Part shown: piece by piece, positions 11,641 through 22,322 of the stretch
Layout of the letters: each line of letters starts with the position of its first letter
Position numbering within the stretch: the stretch's first letter is position 1
NCBI GenBank assembly: GCA_941918925.1
Contig: OW799237.1
Span: 91,423,015 to 91,487,014, forward strand
Direction of reading: 5' to 3'
DNA length: 64,000 bases
DNA from: Phyto melanocephala
Lineage: Eukaryota > Arthropoda > Insecta > Diptera > Rhinophoridae
Notes under the pieces: model-generated
Database searches by the model: none
What the model was told of the DNA's origin: nothing
What the model saw: the letters and a program-made list of their open reading frames with translations, nothing else
Translations under genes and position numbers: made by a program

Positions 11641-12042
11641 GTATTCCATACATAATTGACGAAATTAAAAAAAACATTTTTTATCCATTCTCTTTCGTTA
11701 AATCAAAAATTATAAACAAACAAAGTAGTATACCTTCCCGTCGGATACTGTGTACTATGGAAGCTTTTAATCAGAAATTTTTACCTTCCTAGAACATTTG
11801 AAAAGGCTGTTAAAAAGAAAGGCATCAACAAGACTCTTCAAAAACCGATAAAAAAAATCACTGACAAATATATATAGTTAAAAATAATCGGACGAGATTT
11901 TTTTGTATACTAATTAACTTTTATATAACCGAGATATAATTGGTAAATTGATATAGTGTCCTAAGTGTCGCATTGTCATAGTGTTTAATTTTTTAAAATT
12001 TTAAAAATGATTGAAAATCAACTAATATTTAACTTTTAATCA

Positions 12043-12202
12043 GGCTCGAGTTCAAAGAATTTACAAAGAATTTTTTTTAATTGTGATAAATGAAAGAATA
12101 AATCTGAAAAATTATATTTTTACCGACACTAGCCGAGTGGAATGCATTTTCGAAACCAGCTACGATTTTATCATCAGCACTCTCCGATCGGTGGTTACAT
12201 GT
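12043..12202 (+). repeat. Foldback repeat, copy 1 (left arm + core)
   Basis: Left arm GGCTCGAGTTCAAAGAATTT to ACACTAGCC (12043-12131), then the core GAGTGGAATGCATTTTCGAA, CCAGCTACGATTT-ATCATCA, GCACTCTC. Copies at 42.81-43.00 kb and 59.35-59.51 kb share the core; in copy 2 the same arm lies inverted on the other side. The complete element therefore has inverted arms around a core of about 80 bp. Confidence 0.75.
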
Positions 12203-12356
12203 TGGTTGTAAATAACATCTATTTAACTCCCGGGACTTAAGTTAATTGAATTCGGTAACTACTTGAGTTTTTCCTTTTTTCATATATATTTTTACCACAA
12301 CGAGTTAGATTGAAATTTTAAACAAACAGCAACCCTTTTACTTTTGTTTGTTATTA

Positions 12357-13122
12357 TCTTTCATTTTTATACCCTTCACCTGTGGTGCACAAGGGTATAT
12401 ATAGCTTTGTCATTCCGTTTGTAATTTCTACAATTTTCATTTCCGACCCCATAAAGTATATATTTTCTGAAAGCTTATGAATAGAGGAGTCGATTAAGCC
12501 CTGACCGTCTGTCCGTCTGTCCGTGTGTTGGTTAAAATCAACTTTTAGAAGCAACTATATGTTCCTCAGATCTGTATATGGTATCAATCTCTTGGAAATA
12601 TCCAGGAATGAATCGCTATTGAAATTCAGCACAATCGCCCCATAACTTTCTGAGATATGAGCAAAAAACCACGACCACCTCGTTTTTTTCACAATTACAA
12701 CTACAACCTACATACATACAGACATGTAAAAAACATACCAAACAAAATATTTAAAAAAAAAAAAAAAATATTAAAAAAAACTAAAAAAAAAAATTTAAAA
12801 AAAAATTTAAAAAAATTTTTTAAAAATTTTTCTAAAAAAATTTTTTAAAAATTTTTCTAAAAAAATTTTTTAAAAAAATTTTAAAAAAATATAAAAAAAA
12901 TAATAAAATATAAATAATATATTAAATAAAATAAAATAAAATTTTTTTGGCTCAGCTGGGATTCGATGCCACATTTATTCTAACGTGTACGTATGCACGT
13001 ATTTTATATGGGATGAATGGTGATACAAAAAATTGTTATTGCATGACTACACGTTGTGAAGGGTATATAAGATTCGGCACGGCCGAATATAGCACTGTTA
13101 CTTGTTATCACTATTTTTGTCC
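12357..13122 (-). repeat. 0.7-kb dispersed repeat, copy A
   Basis: Begins at the hairpin TATACCCTTCACC...AAGGGTATA and ends at GATTCGGCACGGCCGAATAT, the two signature ends of the family. Between them lie the CGACCCCATAAAGTATATAT and (CCGTCTGT)n blocks, an A-rich centre and GGCTCAGCTGGGATTCGATG. It is inverted relative to the copies at 44.2 and 63.25 kb, but its GGCTCAGCTGGG block points the same way as theirs, so its middle appears to be inverted. No coding capacity; the Lys-rich frame at 12657-12848 is the A-rich tract. Confidence 0.8.
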
Positions 13123-15649
13123 TGCTCTAGCCACCAGTTAGGTAGCAATAGCGAAAAAATTCAATTTGCAATGTGTGAAAATTTTACAATAAACGATACT
13201 TTTATTGATTTTAAAAATTTTGGGAATTTATGATGACACTTCACTAAGGACTTCTTGTGAATATTCAAATATAATGGCAATTTAAGATCTTTTAATCCGC
13301 TTTAAAGTTAAGCTTTCCATTTTTCTTTAGATAAAAGTAAAATAAGTTTTAGTTAATGTTATCTCTCATAAATGTTAATGAAAATAGAATTGAGGAATTT
13401 TAAGTTTTATATTCTAGTTGGACGAAAATTCGTGAGCGACATACTTTGCTTATAAGTCAATTAGGAATAATGCATGCTAGGGCACGCAAGTATTTTTGTT
13501 TTTTTTTTTGTTAATTTTGTTTGTCATTTAATTAATATTTTAAAGAATTAATGAAAAATTAAACAACTTAGAGGTTTTTGTTTTTAAAACGAAACTTCAT
13601 TTGAAACACAAATATTTTATTGAAAATATTGTTACGGTAGCCAGCAGCCATGCCGCCTGACAAATCACTAACCCATATGACAGACCACTAAGCTGACTTA
13701 AAACAACTTTTTCATATTTGTTACTTAATAATGATATTATTAAATGAATATTTTGTTATTAAGTTATTTAAAAATTCTTCAGTAAATCGTGGGCCAAAAT
13801 TAACACATACCAACATACATCACAAAGGGAAACAACTGTATTGCAGTAAAATGTAGCGCACTCCCCGTAATTTGGCATAAAAAAAATTGTCTCTATCAAT
13901 AACTTTGGAATATAAACTAATAAATTAAGGTTTATTTTAGCAAAATGATTGAGATGAATTCGCGACTGGGGACGTTTCACATTTTGGAAAATATGTCATA
14001 CAAACATCCATAAAAATGTAAACTGTAGCATAAATTATTGGCTGCTGCCAAAACAAATGATAATTCCAATTTTTTTTTTTACTCAATCAAATATACTTGA
14101 GTGTCATAATGATGTTAGGAAAGTTGATGGAGACGAAAAAAATTTTAATTTTCATAGCGCCATAACACAGCAGGCCATATGAGAATATTGGCGTAAGCAA
14201 ATGAGGCAATAAAATAAAAAATTTAACAGCCATTTATTTACTTCTCAAACGAACCACTTTGGCAGCATGAACTTCATGAATAAATAAATTATGAAGAAAT
14301 ATATTTAAAAAAAAAATTAAAACAATTGCAATTACTTTTAACTTTTAGTTCTTTTGTGTATAGAACTGTAAGACTTCCCGGAGCTGAAATGCGAATACTG
14401 GCCTCGAAAACTGTTTGTAAGGACAATTAAAATGTAGATGAACAAATATTTACTACAAATGTTAGAAATTTATTTATTAACTTAAGCAGTTCTGAATAGT
14501 AAAATATCTGTAGTTGGGTCAAGAGCTCAAACGTTCAATTAATTATTGCTTAAGGAAAAGGTGAATTTTTTATATATGAAGTTTGATATCTTCATAAGTT
14601 TACCTTCCCAGCAAAATAACACATTACAAAATAATGAGTTGAAAGTACTATAAAACAGTTATTCACTACTTATAATTTGGCATCTAAACCCAATATTTTA
14701 ACACGGCGATGTAATTGGAGGCAAGTACTGACTACCCTCGCTTACAATTACGAACTCGTATAAGTACTTATTACGATCGCTTGTAAATAGATACTAAAAT
14801 AAGCACTTACTTTTCTAGCAATAAATCAAATAAATTAAGTACTTGATTCAAATAACCTAAGTAACCTATTTCTATTATGGACTTACAGACGTCGTTCGGT
14901 TCTTTTAAGGATGAAAATTCGGCTAGACTTTTCTGCGATACGTTAATTTAAAAATCAGTGAAAATCTATAAGTCATCACTGTGTTAATAAAATGCTTTGC
15001 CGCTCTGGTATCAAAATAATTATCACTTATACCCTAAGCGTGTTAAACTAAATGAGAATTATGAAAAGTTATGTATTTGAATGGCTTCTAGCCAATTTCA
15101 CAATAATAAACTGTATTGTATGTGTATCTAGGCAAATCTCTAAAAATAAGTACTTACGCATCACATTATTAATCAAGTCATTACTAAAATACTTCTTAGT
15201 AAGATAGACGATATGTAATAGTCATTGAATAGTATGTGGTTAAGTAACAGCAAGTCATTACCTAGTTTTTTCTAGGTTGGAATCAGCTAGCTGCACTTAA
15301 CTTATTTTGAAAGTCTATCTTTATTTAATAATGAGTCTGTAAAAATTTTGCAACTATCTCTAACATTGGCGGATTGTAATGGGTCACATAATTAGTACTC
15401 ATAGTAATTAAAATGCATTATTGATTCATGATGGGATATCAAACACAATTTTAATAATGTGGTAATTTGATTGGCAGTTATTACAAAAGATAGATTACGG
15501 TTTAGCCTTAAATCAAACTGTCTTTTAACTTTTTGATATTGCCAAATGATTTCTCCATATACAACGAGTATCTCAAAGAGTACCTTAAACTAGATTCAGT
15601 TTCACATATGACATGAGCCGAATTAAATGTAAATACTTGCGTTACCAGA
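13123..15649. other. brp intron, unclassified AT-rich DNA
   Basis: I see no exon. Two possible, weak transposon termini were noted (GCCAGCAGCCA near 13641 with TGGCTGCTGCC near 14038; CCCAGCAAAATAAC near 14607 followed by several GTACTTA-type repeats at 14720-14850 and 15140-15190) but neither gives a convincing pair. The remainder is AT-rich. Confidence 0.35.
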
Positions 15650-16210
15650 ATGCTATACTGTTTTCCAGGCTGAGATTTTGGCAACTAAGGAAGACATTAT
15701 AGGGATAAAGGCTACTGATAACGAGACTCTAATTCGTATCTTTACAAATAGCCAGTCAGTTATGAGGACACTAATGAACGAAAACATTGAATCTCGGAAT
15801 GTCCTGCAATGCAAAAACGAGATTAACTCGCATGCGAATTGTTAACATCTAGAGTTAATGTAGATACCAAGCCATCACAGCATAATCGGAAACAAAGAAG
15901 CCGACAAAATGTCCAAAACTCGATAATGTTTAAAAACTATAACCTTGGAAAATGCTAAACAAATTTAGCAGTCTGTTAAGTGATGACCCAAATCTTAATT
16001 AATCAGAAAAGAATTCGAAACTGTATAGAACAACACTTATGAGGTTAGATAGTGTAATAACAGATCACACGGAGATGAGAACCCATCAAACTCGTTTGGG
16101 ACTGTATGACGAAACGACTTGTTAAGCATGCGAATTAGAGGAAGAGACTTAGTAATATTTCCTTGCCAATGTCTTGCGTTTAGGCGTATTACAGCGAGAA
16201 CTTTAACGTG
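15650..16210 (+). pseudogene. Non-LTR retrotransposon RNase H remnant
   Basis: Plus frame from 15650 reads CYTVFQAEILATKEDIIGIK, then IFTNSQSVMRTL, then after a stop and shift IIGNKEADKMSK. This is the RNase H domain order of LINE-type retrotransposons (TVFQAEI..., TDSQ..., IIGNEEAD). Further on, LGLYDETTC with a nearby ACELEEE resembles the cysteine motif after RNase H. Several stops break it. The 96-codon minus frame at 16037-16327 is a shadow. No 3' tail was identified. Confidence 0.8.
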
Positions 16211-16329
16211 TATACTATGCCTAACTACACAAAGAAAACAATATCGGTTGTGAGTACCGCAATTGTTGCCAATCGCATAACTTAGTTGTGATAGTAGAAT
16301 TTTACGGTTATAACTACAGAATTTCATTG

Positions 16330-17622
16330 CGGAACATAAATATGTAGTCAGAACTTATAAATTATGATTCTTGCAACAGAAATTTTATAATCACAAATGA
16401 GAAGTTCGATTGCAGAAACTAAACCATTCGATTGGCAATGAATGTGATTTTCTGTTCACCTAAATAATTCGAATTGGATATAAGTAAGGAATTATATTGG
16501 GAGAACTGGGTTTTTGACCTAGTCGACATATTTACTGAATTTTGATAATGGCTTTTATCAGAGGAACAACGTTCCTATAGAGCATACAACCTGTCAGTTG
16601 GACATACTTATACACCTGTCATTGGTTTGGGTTTAAAGTTACCCTTTTTTAACTTAACCCAACCTAATTTTAAACTAATTGAAAATGTTGCATATATTCG
16701 AAATTGTTTAACAAATCTCCCTTTCTTTAGATTTATACAACTTTCCATAGGGATAACTGTAAAACTAGCTATCACTCTAATGAAACTTTTTCCAATATAC
16801 TTTGACAAAACAGCATAAAAAGACTTACATTAGAATAACGCTTTTATAACTTGAAAATTTAATTCCAATATTCGTGCCCTGTTTGACGAACTTATAGAGC
16901 ATTTCGTAAAGTTTACCGTGCGCATAAGCCTCCATTTTAGGAATCAGGCAATACGCAATACTACAGATCGATCAATGTCCAAATTTACATTTTTGAAAAA
17001 TATTTATATAAATTTAGCCCATACCCACGCACTTAGAAGAAGCCGTCGCTGCTGTAGACATGAGAGTGGCAGAGAACTCAACTGTCTTAACAACTCATTC
17101 CCTTTATTGGTGATTGTTTCATTTCTCATGATATTGAAAAGCTTTTGGAGAAAAAATTGTTACAACGGCACGACGCAACATGTCATACGTCGTACGAAAT
17201 CACATTGCTGTGGCTACAAAATTTTCTGAGGGTGGCAAAAGCTTTTTTTTCAAACTATCAAACTGAGTTAACTTTAAAGTATATTAAATTTAAATAAACA
17301 TTTTTTTTCAAGTTCATGCAAAAATAATTCTAGGGGGAATTACACCCTATAATGGTTTAATCACGATAATTTTAAATCTTAACCTTGTTGAGACAAACGT
17401 TTGTTAACCAAATTGTCTCAAGAAATAGACCTTTTTTGGAGGTACAACAAACCTTTAGTCTATACATATTAACCAGCAACGATTAATCATTAAGAAGTCA
17501 ACATTCGACGCACTATTGAGTAAATAATACCGGATGAGCTCGAAAAAGTGGTGCAAAATTAAAATGCCATAAAATTTTTGAGCTAGTAAGCTAAAGATCT
17601 ATATATAAAAATCTGTATATAT
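16330..17622. other. brp intron, no gene seen
   Basis: Inspected on both strands. The overlapping frames near 16608-16818 on both strands are mutual shadows; 16918-17229 has no recognised motif and no splice context. Possibly decayed transposon sequence. Confidence 0.3.
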
Positions 17623-18190
17623 AAAGGATCCCCCATTTAACGTTTTTTTTTTTTTTCAATTAGTGCTTATTTCGTGAATGGTAACACTTAGCTCATGTCT
17701 GATTTGACAGATAATTAGTATTATCCTTCCGCTGAACGAATATGGTTGTGTATACGCTTCGCTAAGTGGGCCTGCGATCGACTTACAGAAGATGCTGATT
17801 TTGCCAAAAAAATCATCTTTTCAGATGAAGCTCATTTTGATTTTGGCTGGTATGTAAACAAGCAAAATTGTCACATTTGGGGCACAGAAAACCTGCACGC
17901 ATACATTGAAAAGCCGATACACCCAAAACGAGTGCCTGGTTGGGTCGAATTTTGATCCAGAGGTATAATTGGGCCACTTTGCCTCGAAAATGAGCTACGG
18001 GCCGTTACAGTCAATCACGATCGTTATCGGGCCATGTTGAACGAATTTTTGTTCACAAAAATTGAAGAGAAGGATATTGGCAACATTTGGTTTAAACAGG
18101 ACGGCGCTACGTGCCACACAGCCGAAGCTACACTCAATGCTTTTGCGCCCTATTTCAAAAAAAAAAAAAGTTATTTGGTGGACTCTTTAT
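17623..18190 (+). mobile_element. Mariner, second subfamily, internally deleted
   Basis: From AAGGATCCCCCATTT the leader matches the copy at 20.24 kb almost base for base (AGTGCTTATTTCGTGAATGG). The start codon near 17740 is joined after a few codons to the middle of the gene, giving WACDRLTEDADFAKKIIFSD, then EAHFDFGWYVNKQNCHIWG, a stop at 17953, RGIIGPL, WFKQDGATCHTAEATL with the second catalytic Asp, and an A-run. The helix-turn-helix part and the third Asp block are missing. Relic only. Confidence 0.85.
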
Positions 18191-19053
18191 ACATGTAGGG
18201 GGGATATCGAAGCAGACCTCTTTCATAAATAGGTCCCTTTTCTATATAAATATTGTCTGTATACAAACCCATGTAATTTCTTGCAGGCTTTTAGAAGAGT
18301 CAAAATTCAACTGATCTTCTTCCAAGAAACTCAAGGGAAATGTCTTATGTTTCTTTGTGATAAATATGAAAATAATAGAGATATTTTTTTTACTAAATTT
18401 TTATTCAAAATGGCCAAATAAAAAAATTACATATTGCAGATAAATCTTTTTAACAGGCAAAACGACGATATAGTTTTGTATTTTCGCAAACTTTTCTATA
18501 AACAACCAACTTTGCTATAAATATACAAATAATGAAATAATAAATATTTTTTTTACAAAATCTTCTGTAAAGCACAATAAATGGAGCAAATAATTTGTGG
18601 TAAATAAGTGTATGTAAATTGTAGTTAACAAAAAGCGCATTTTATTCAATCCAATTCAAAGCCAAGTTTTTATATTGTAAATTTATCAATAAATGTTAAA
18701 GTGTTGGTGGGTGCGTGATTAGTATATATTTGATATATTTTAATAATTTATTAAAAATACATTTGATATATACAAACTGCACGATAACAGACAAATTAAA
18801 ACAAAAGCCAAAAAAATAATTACTTCATTGAATTGTTCATAGAAGTTATTCTTAAATGATAAGCTAAACTCTAATTGCAGTTGTCAGTTAAAGTAATTAA
18901 TTAATTAATTGAAATTGTTTTTCTTGACTTGCTAAAGCAAAATATTGAAGACAATATATATGTAGTTATGTAGATAGAACAACATAAAAGAATATATGTA
19001 CTTAGTTATGTAGTTAATTATGTATATAGATGTATATTATACAATTCATTCAC
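18191..19053. other. brp intron next to the start-codon exon
   Basis: No exon seen. The sequence CGAAGCAGACC followed by GGTCCCTTTTC at about 18200-18241 recurs at 53.07-53.11 kb and may be the scar of a shared element. The rest is AT-rich. Confidence 0.35.
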
Positions 19054-19186
19054 CTAAAGGACTTCCACGTGTACCGTAATCCCGTGATGGTGAACGATCA
19101 ACTGTTGGCAATTCCGTAAGTCGTCTGTTACGACCCGGGCTACGAACACCAGAGCTTGTTACAGGATTGTAATCGTCTCGTGACAT
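19054..19186 (-). CDS. brp: bruchpilot start-codon exon, coding part
   Basis: ATG at 19186-19184 opens 44 codons plus one base: MSRDDYNPVTSSGVRSPGRN, then RLTELPTVDRSPSRDYG and RGSPL, ending at donor G|GTGAAT just below 19054. I recall the same peptide at the start of the long Brp isoforms in flies. The codon frame has an upstream TAA about 27 nt before the ATG, and -3 is A, supporting this start. The phase-1 end joins exactly to the phase-1 acceptor at 2105, giving ...GSPL-A-MGSPYY. The peptide is Ser/Arg/Pro-rich with SP motifs that look like kinase sites (inference). The following intron is about 16.9 kb and is mostly mobile DNA. Confidence 0.88.
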
Positions 19187-19339
19187 ACTATGCCGCGGTA
19201 AAGCCGCGGTTTAATTTCAAATCTTAATTTCTTCTTAAACGACCGAACACTCGCAATTTCGAAATAATTCGCTTACACACCCTCAACTATTTTGGAATTT
19301 TTGTTTTGGAGTTGAGTATGAATGTATGAAATGTAGCAT
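19187..19339 (-). promoter_or_regulatory. brp: brp 5' UTR in the start-codon exon
   Basis: Above the ATG the exon appears to begin at 19339, directly after a strong acceptor: a pyrimidine-rich run (TCTCTTTCTCTTTTGCATTT) and GCAG. So this is not the first exon; at least one untranslated exon must lie at higher coordinates. The UTR contains a short direct GC-rich word, ACCGCGGCTTTACCGCGGC, just before the ATG that can fold on itself. Confidence 0.6.
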
Positions 19340-20045
19340 CTGCAAATGCAAAAGAGAAAGAGATAGATAATGATTTGGTTACACAAATAGACATTTTAAT
19401 AATAGTACATTTTGCATTTATTTTTTCATTGTGAAAATTGTGATGATGGTGAGTGACGGTGGTGTGGATAGGGTGAAAGATAGAACTAGGAAGTGCATTA
19501 ATATTGAAAATGTGCTCGGTGTAAAAGGTTCTATTTAGGTTTTTTTTTTAAATTAAATTAAATCTAATTTATTTAATATAAAGTAGTAATTTTTTATTAT
19601 TAAACATAAAGATATATAGGAATTGCCAATTCTTTTTACTATTTTCATGGAGGGCTTAGATGTAACCCAAATTATTCTCTAAAGCAATATTCTTATTAGT
19701 GACAAAATTCTTAGTTAATTCTTAGAAACCAATTATAGAATAATCTGGTTCCCAAAAGTTTATTTCCTAAAAAAGTTTCAATATCATTATGGCTTTAGAA
19801 TTTCTTTATGTTTGTAAACATTCATGTCTTTTAAAGACCGCTAGGCCTTAGTGATTGTGAAAAAAAAAATTCATTATATTAGATATATTCAGGGTATTTA
19901 AAAATATTTAGTTTTTTATCTTGAATAACTCAGAATTTAGTAAAATATTATATGAAAACCATATGAGAGCAGCATAGTGGTAATTTTCAGAAACCTCAAT
20001 ATTTTAAAAATTTAATCTTAAAAAATTTCAAGACTACTGATTAAT
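19340..20045. other. Upstream brp intron, no gene seen
   Basis: AT-rich DNA between the putative acceptor and the dispersed repeat at 20.05 kb; no exon or element recognised. Confidence 0.35.
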
Positions 20046-20235
20046 ATAAGACAAGTAACAGTGCTATATTCGGCCGTGCCGAATCTTATATACCCTTCAG
20101 AACGTGTATCATGCAATAACAATTGTTCTCATTAATATGAAATACGTACATACATATTTGTTTCATTATCTTTATAAAGACTTTAGCGGCTTAAACACAT
20201 CCCATTGTAAAATTATAAATTGAGTTTATATATGT

Positions 20236-20738
20236 AAAGGGTCCACCAGGGTTAACCAGTGCTTATTTCGTGAATGGTAACACTTAGCTCATGTCTGATT
20301 TGACAGATAATTAGTTTTATCCTTCCGCTGAATGAATATGGTTGTGTATACGCTTGAACAACGCTGGGAAATATTGCGACATTACTTTGGCCGATTTTGC
20401 AAAAAAAAAAAAAAATCATCTTTTCAGATGAAGCTTATTTTGAACTTGGCGGGTATGTAAACAAACATAATTTGTCTCATTTGGGGCAGAGAAAACTCAC
20501 AAGCATACATTGAAAAGCCGATATACCCAAAACGAGTCACTGTTTGGTGCGGATTTTGGGTCCAGAAGCATAATTGGGCAATTAGCAAGGAGTGGCCATT
20601 TCAGTTAATGGCGATCGTTATCGGGCCAATTTGACCAAATTTTTGTTCACAAGAATTGAAGAGGAGGATATTGGCAACATTTGGTTTTAACAGGACGGCG
20701 CTACGTGCCACACAACCGAAGCTACCGAAGCAGTTTGT
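20236..20738 (+). mobile_element. Mariner, second subfamily, inserted in repeat B
   Basis: Leader AAAGGGTCCACCAGGG then the same 5' region as the 17.6-kb copy. ATG near 20338 gives VVYTLEQRWEILRHYF, a true transposase start, then a deletion joins to the DEAHF block in a run of A. Further pieces read AYIEKPIYPKRVTVWCGFW, and in another frame NIWF...QDGAT. Frameshifted; not functional. Confidence 0.82.
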
Positions 20739-20988
20739 ATTGGTGTGAAAAGACGATGTGGTCTTGGCTTTTTCATCATATCTCAGTTGTTTATAAAGCG
20801 ATTTTTCTGATTTCCTATAACAATATGCTCCCGAATATTTCTGATATTTTGGTCTGATACACGGGTATTGAAAATGTCTAAGAGCTTCAAATAATTTCAA
20901 CATACACACGAACAGACGGACATTGCTAAATTGACTCCCTTATTTATAAGCTTTCAGAAAATATATACTTTATGCGGTCGGAAATGAA

Positions 20989-21148
20989 CTGCCTGTTCAA
21001 CGATGTCGAAAGAAAACCGAAGCAAAATTTCATTCGTACAAATATTATTGAAAACAACAACAAAAACTAAAAATTTGTTTTTGTTTTCAACGTACTTGTA
21101 CGAATGAAATTTCGCTTGGGTTTTCTTTCGACATCGTTGAACAGGCAG
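20989..21148. mobile_element. 160-bp near-perfect hairpin element
   Basis: Starts CTGCCTGTTCAACGATGTCG and ends with its reverse complement; arms of about 75 bp match with only a few differences around a short A/T loop near 21063. Comparison with intact copies of the host repeat shows it was inserted between GGAAATGAA and GAAAATTG, with GAA at both junctions as a possible target duplication. It has no coding capacity. If transcribed it would give a long hairpin RNA. Confidence 0.85.
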
Positions 21149-21225
21149 GAAAATTGTAAAATTTTCACACGGAATGACAAATCTATATGTACACTTACAC
21201 TCACTGTGAAGGGTATAAAAATAAT

Positions 21226-22146
21226 TTTGTGAATAGAAAAGTGGGTAGTGCCATTCCCCGAAAATGTAAATATTATTTCCCAACTATTTAAATTAAATCA
21301 ATTTTTATGAAATTCTATACACTTACTGAATTCATTAGTATAATTCTGTAAGTAGCGAAGTGAAATGTGCCACGCCTATGTGCCGCATATACATACTTCT
21401 TTTCGGCTACTAATACTCAATAATAATATGAAAAGAAAAGTCAACCGTTTCAAAAATTAAAAAAAAAATAATTTTGAACAACTTTTACTTAACCAATTTA
21501 GCTTACGTGATAACACAAAGTAGTAATAAGAAAAGCGGGAAGTGCCATTCGAATCGTACGAAAGGGTGAAGATATAGACCTAAATGCCTACTACACATGC
21601 AGGAACTTCATTGGCATGAGCTCTTGTCTAAGACAAAAGCTTGTAAATTTGATTTACACAAGTGTGGCAAGGAAGCTCTATACAAAGGTGTAGACATGTG
21701 TTTCACTTGATCTATATATAATTGGCACGTTGTGACTGTAAAACCGTATTGCCTATATTTTTTCAACGCACAATATCCTATTGGAAGGATAGCTTATTTA
21801 AACTTATAGTTTAACTACCCAGCAAAAAAAAGAAACATTCAACCACGCCAGCTACATTAAAGAGCTTTGCAATTTCTGTTTGCTATTGTATAAGCATGCA
21901 TACGTTTGCAATTGCTATGTTTAAAATACTAATTTATTATTTAAATACACTTTTGTTAAACAAATAATTTATCTATAATGAAAATTTTCAATTTTATTGT
22001 TGTGAATTGGAAAATCTAATTTTTTAGAAATGTATTTCACATGCAATTTTAAATATGAAAAACCCATTTAGAAATATTATTTATATTTGCACATACAAAC
22101 ACACAAACGTACAGATATACTTTCATTCATATATTTCTATTCACAG
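21226..22146. other. No gene seen before the + strand exon
   Basis: Starts with a segment resembling the tail of repeat B and a CCCAGC-type end at 21821; otherwise AT-rich. No upstream exon matching the plus-strand terminal exon at 22147 was recognised here. Confidence 0.3.
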
Positions 22147-22262
22147 AAGACCTGGTTAGAATTGATAACGTGCTGGAAAATTGGTACAAAGTCGATTCCA
22201 TCATCGATAACTATAGACACGACATTGCATGTTGTTTAGCCGTAACCAATACCAAACAATGA
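22147..22262 (+). CDS. Terminal coding exon, unidentified gene
   Basis: A good acceptor (ATATTTCTATTCACAG) ends at 22146. From there one frame stays open to TGA at 22260-22262: two bases completing a codon (xAA), then DLVRIDNVLENWYKVDSIID and NYRHDIACCLAVTNTKQ, 37 residues. Codon use and composition (Trp, Cys, His, balanced acids and bases) differ sharply from the Lys/Asn/Phe/Ile chance frames around it, and AATAAA follows 55 nt after the stop. This looks like the last exon of a plus-strand gene overlapping the brp 5' region, with its other exons upstream (lower coordinates, possibly outside the window). I do not recognise the protein and offer no function. Alternative: a conserved exon remnant carried here. 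Confidence 0.6.
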
Positions 22263-22316
22263 GTAAATCGAGTTACACCACACTAACGCTTTTCACACAA
22301 TGAGTCAAGCTATAAA

Positions 22317-22322
22317 AATAAA
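22317..22322 (+). terminator. Poly(A) signal AATAAA for + strand exon
   Basis: AATAAA 54 nt beyond the TGA at 22260-22262, a usual distance for a short 3' UTR. In AT-rich DNA this motif is common, so it only supports the exon. Confidence 0.4.

Larger units (their letters stand above)
8443..11660 (+). mobile_element. Tc1/mariner element split by a 2.1-kb insertion
   Basis: The left end AGGGTGTTCGCCGGGAAC at 8443 resembles the end of the mariner at 57.07 kb (AGGGTGTCCCAAC). The left half encodes the transposase N terminus (8547 on). The frame is lost near 8940-9007 and resumes at 11097 with MSDVAHFHL, i.e. the first catalytic Asp block, followed by VNKQNSRFW, an eroded WSGGIIGTYFFE and a poor C terminus to about 11640. 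The right terminus is not clear. The insertion 9008-11096 sits almost exactly at the codon for the first catalytic Asp. Confidence 0.82.
20046..21225 (+). repeat. 0.7-kb dispersed repeat, copy B, twice interrupted
   Basis: Left signature AGTGCTATATTCGGCCGTGC at 20059 and the later blocks (TCATATCTCAGTTGTTTAT, CTCCCGAATATTTCTGATAT, ATATATACTTTATG-GGTCGG, GAAGGGTATAAAA at 21208-21220) match copies at 44.2 and 63.25 kb. A mariner relic (20236-20738) and a hairpin element (20989-21148) have been inserted into it. Confidence 0.8.

Noticed and set aside
12121..12170. TAGCCGAGTGG...TTCGAAACC as a tRNA-Ser gene or SINE head
   Set aside because: A-box and B-box-like words are only about six bases apart and no cloverleaf can form; the foldback structure explains the repeat better.
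12657..12848. Lys-rich plus-strand frame
   Set aside because: Translation of an A-rich tract inside the 0.7-kb repeat.
13641..14053. Inverted pair GCCAGCAGCCA / TGGCTGCTGCC
   Set aside because: Only about 11 bp, no further similarity and no target duplication.
14607..15285. CCCAGC-type element with GTACTTA repeats
   Set aside because: No convincing right terminus (only a weak TCTAGGTTGG); repeats may be chance in AT-rich DNA.
16037..16327. 96-codon minus-strand frame
   Set aside because: Shadow of the LINE remnant on the plus strand.
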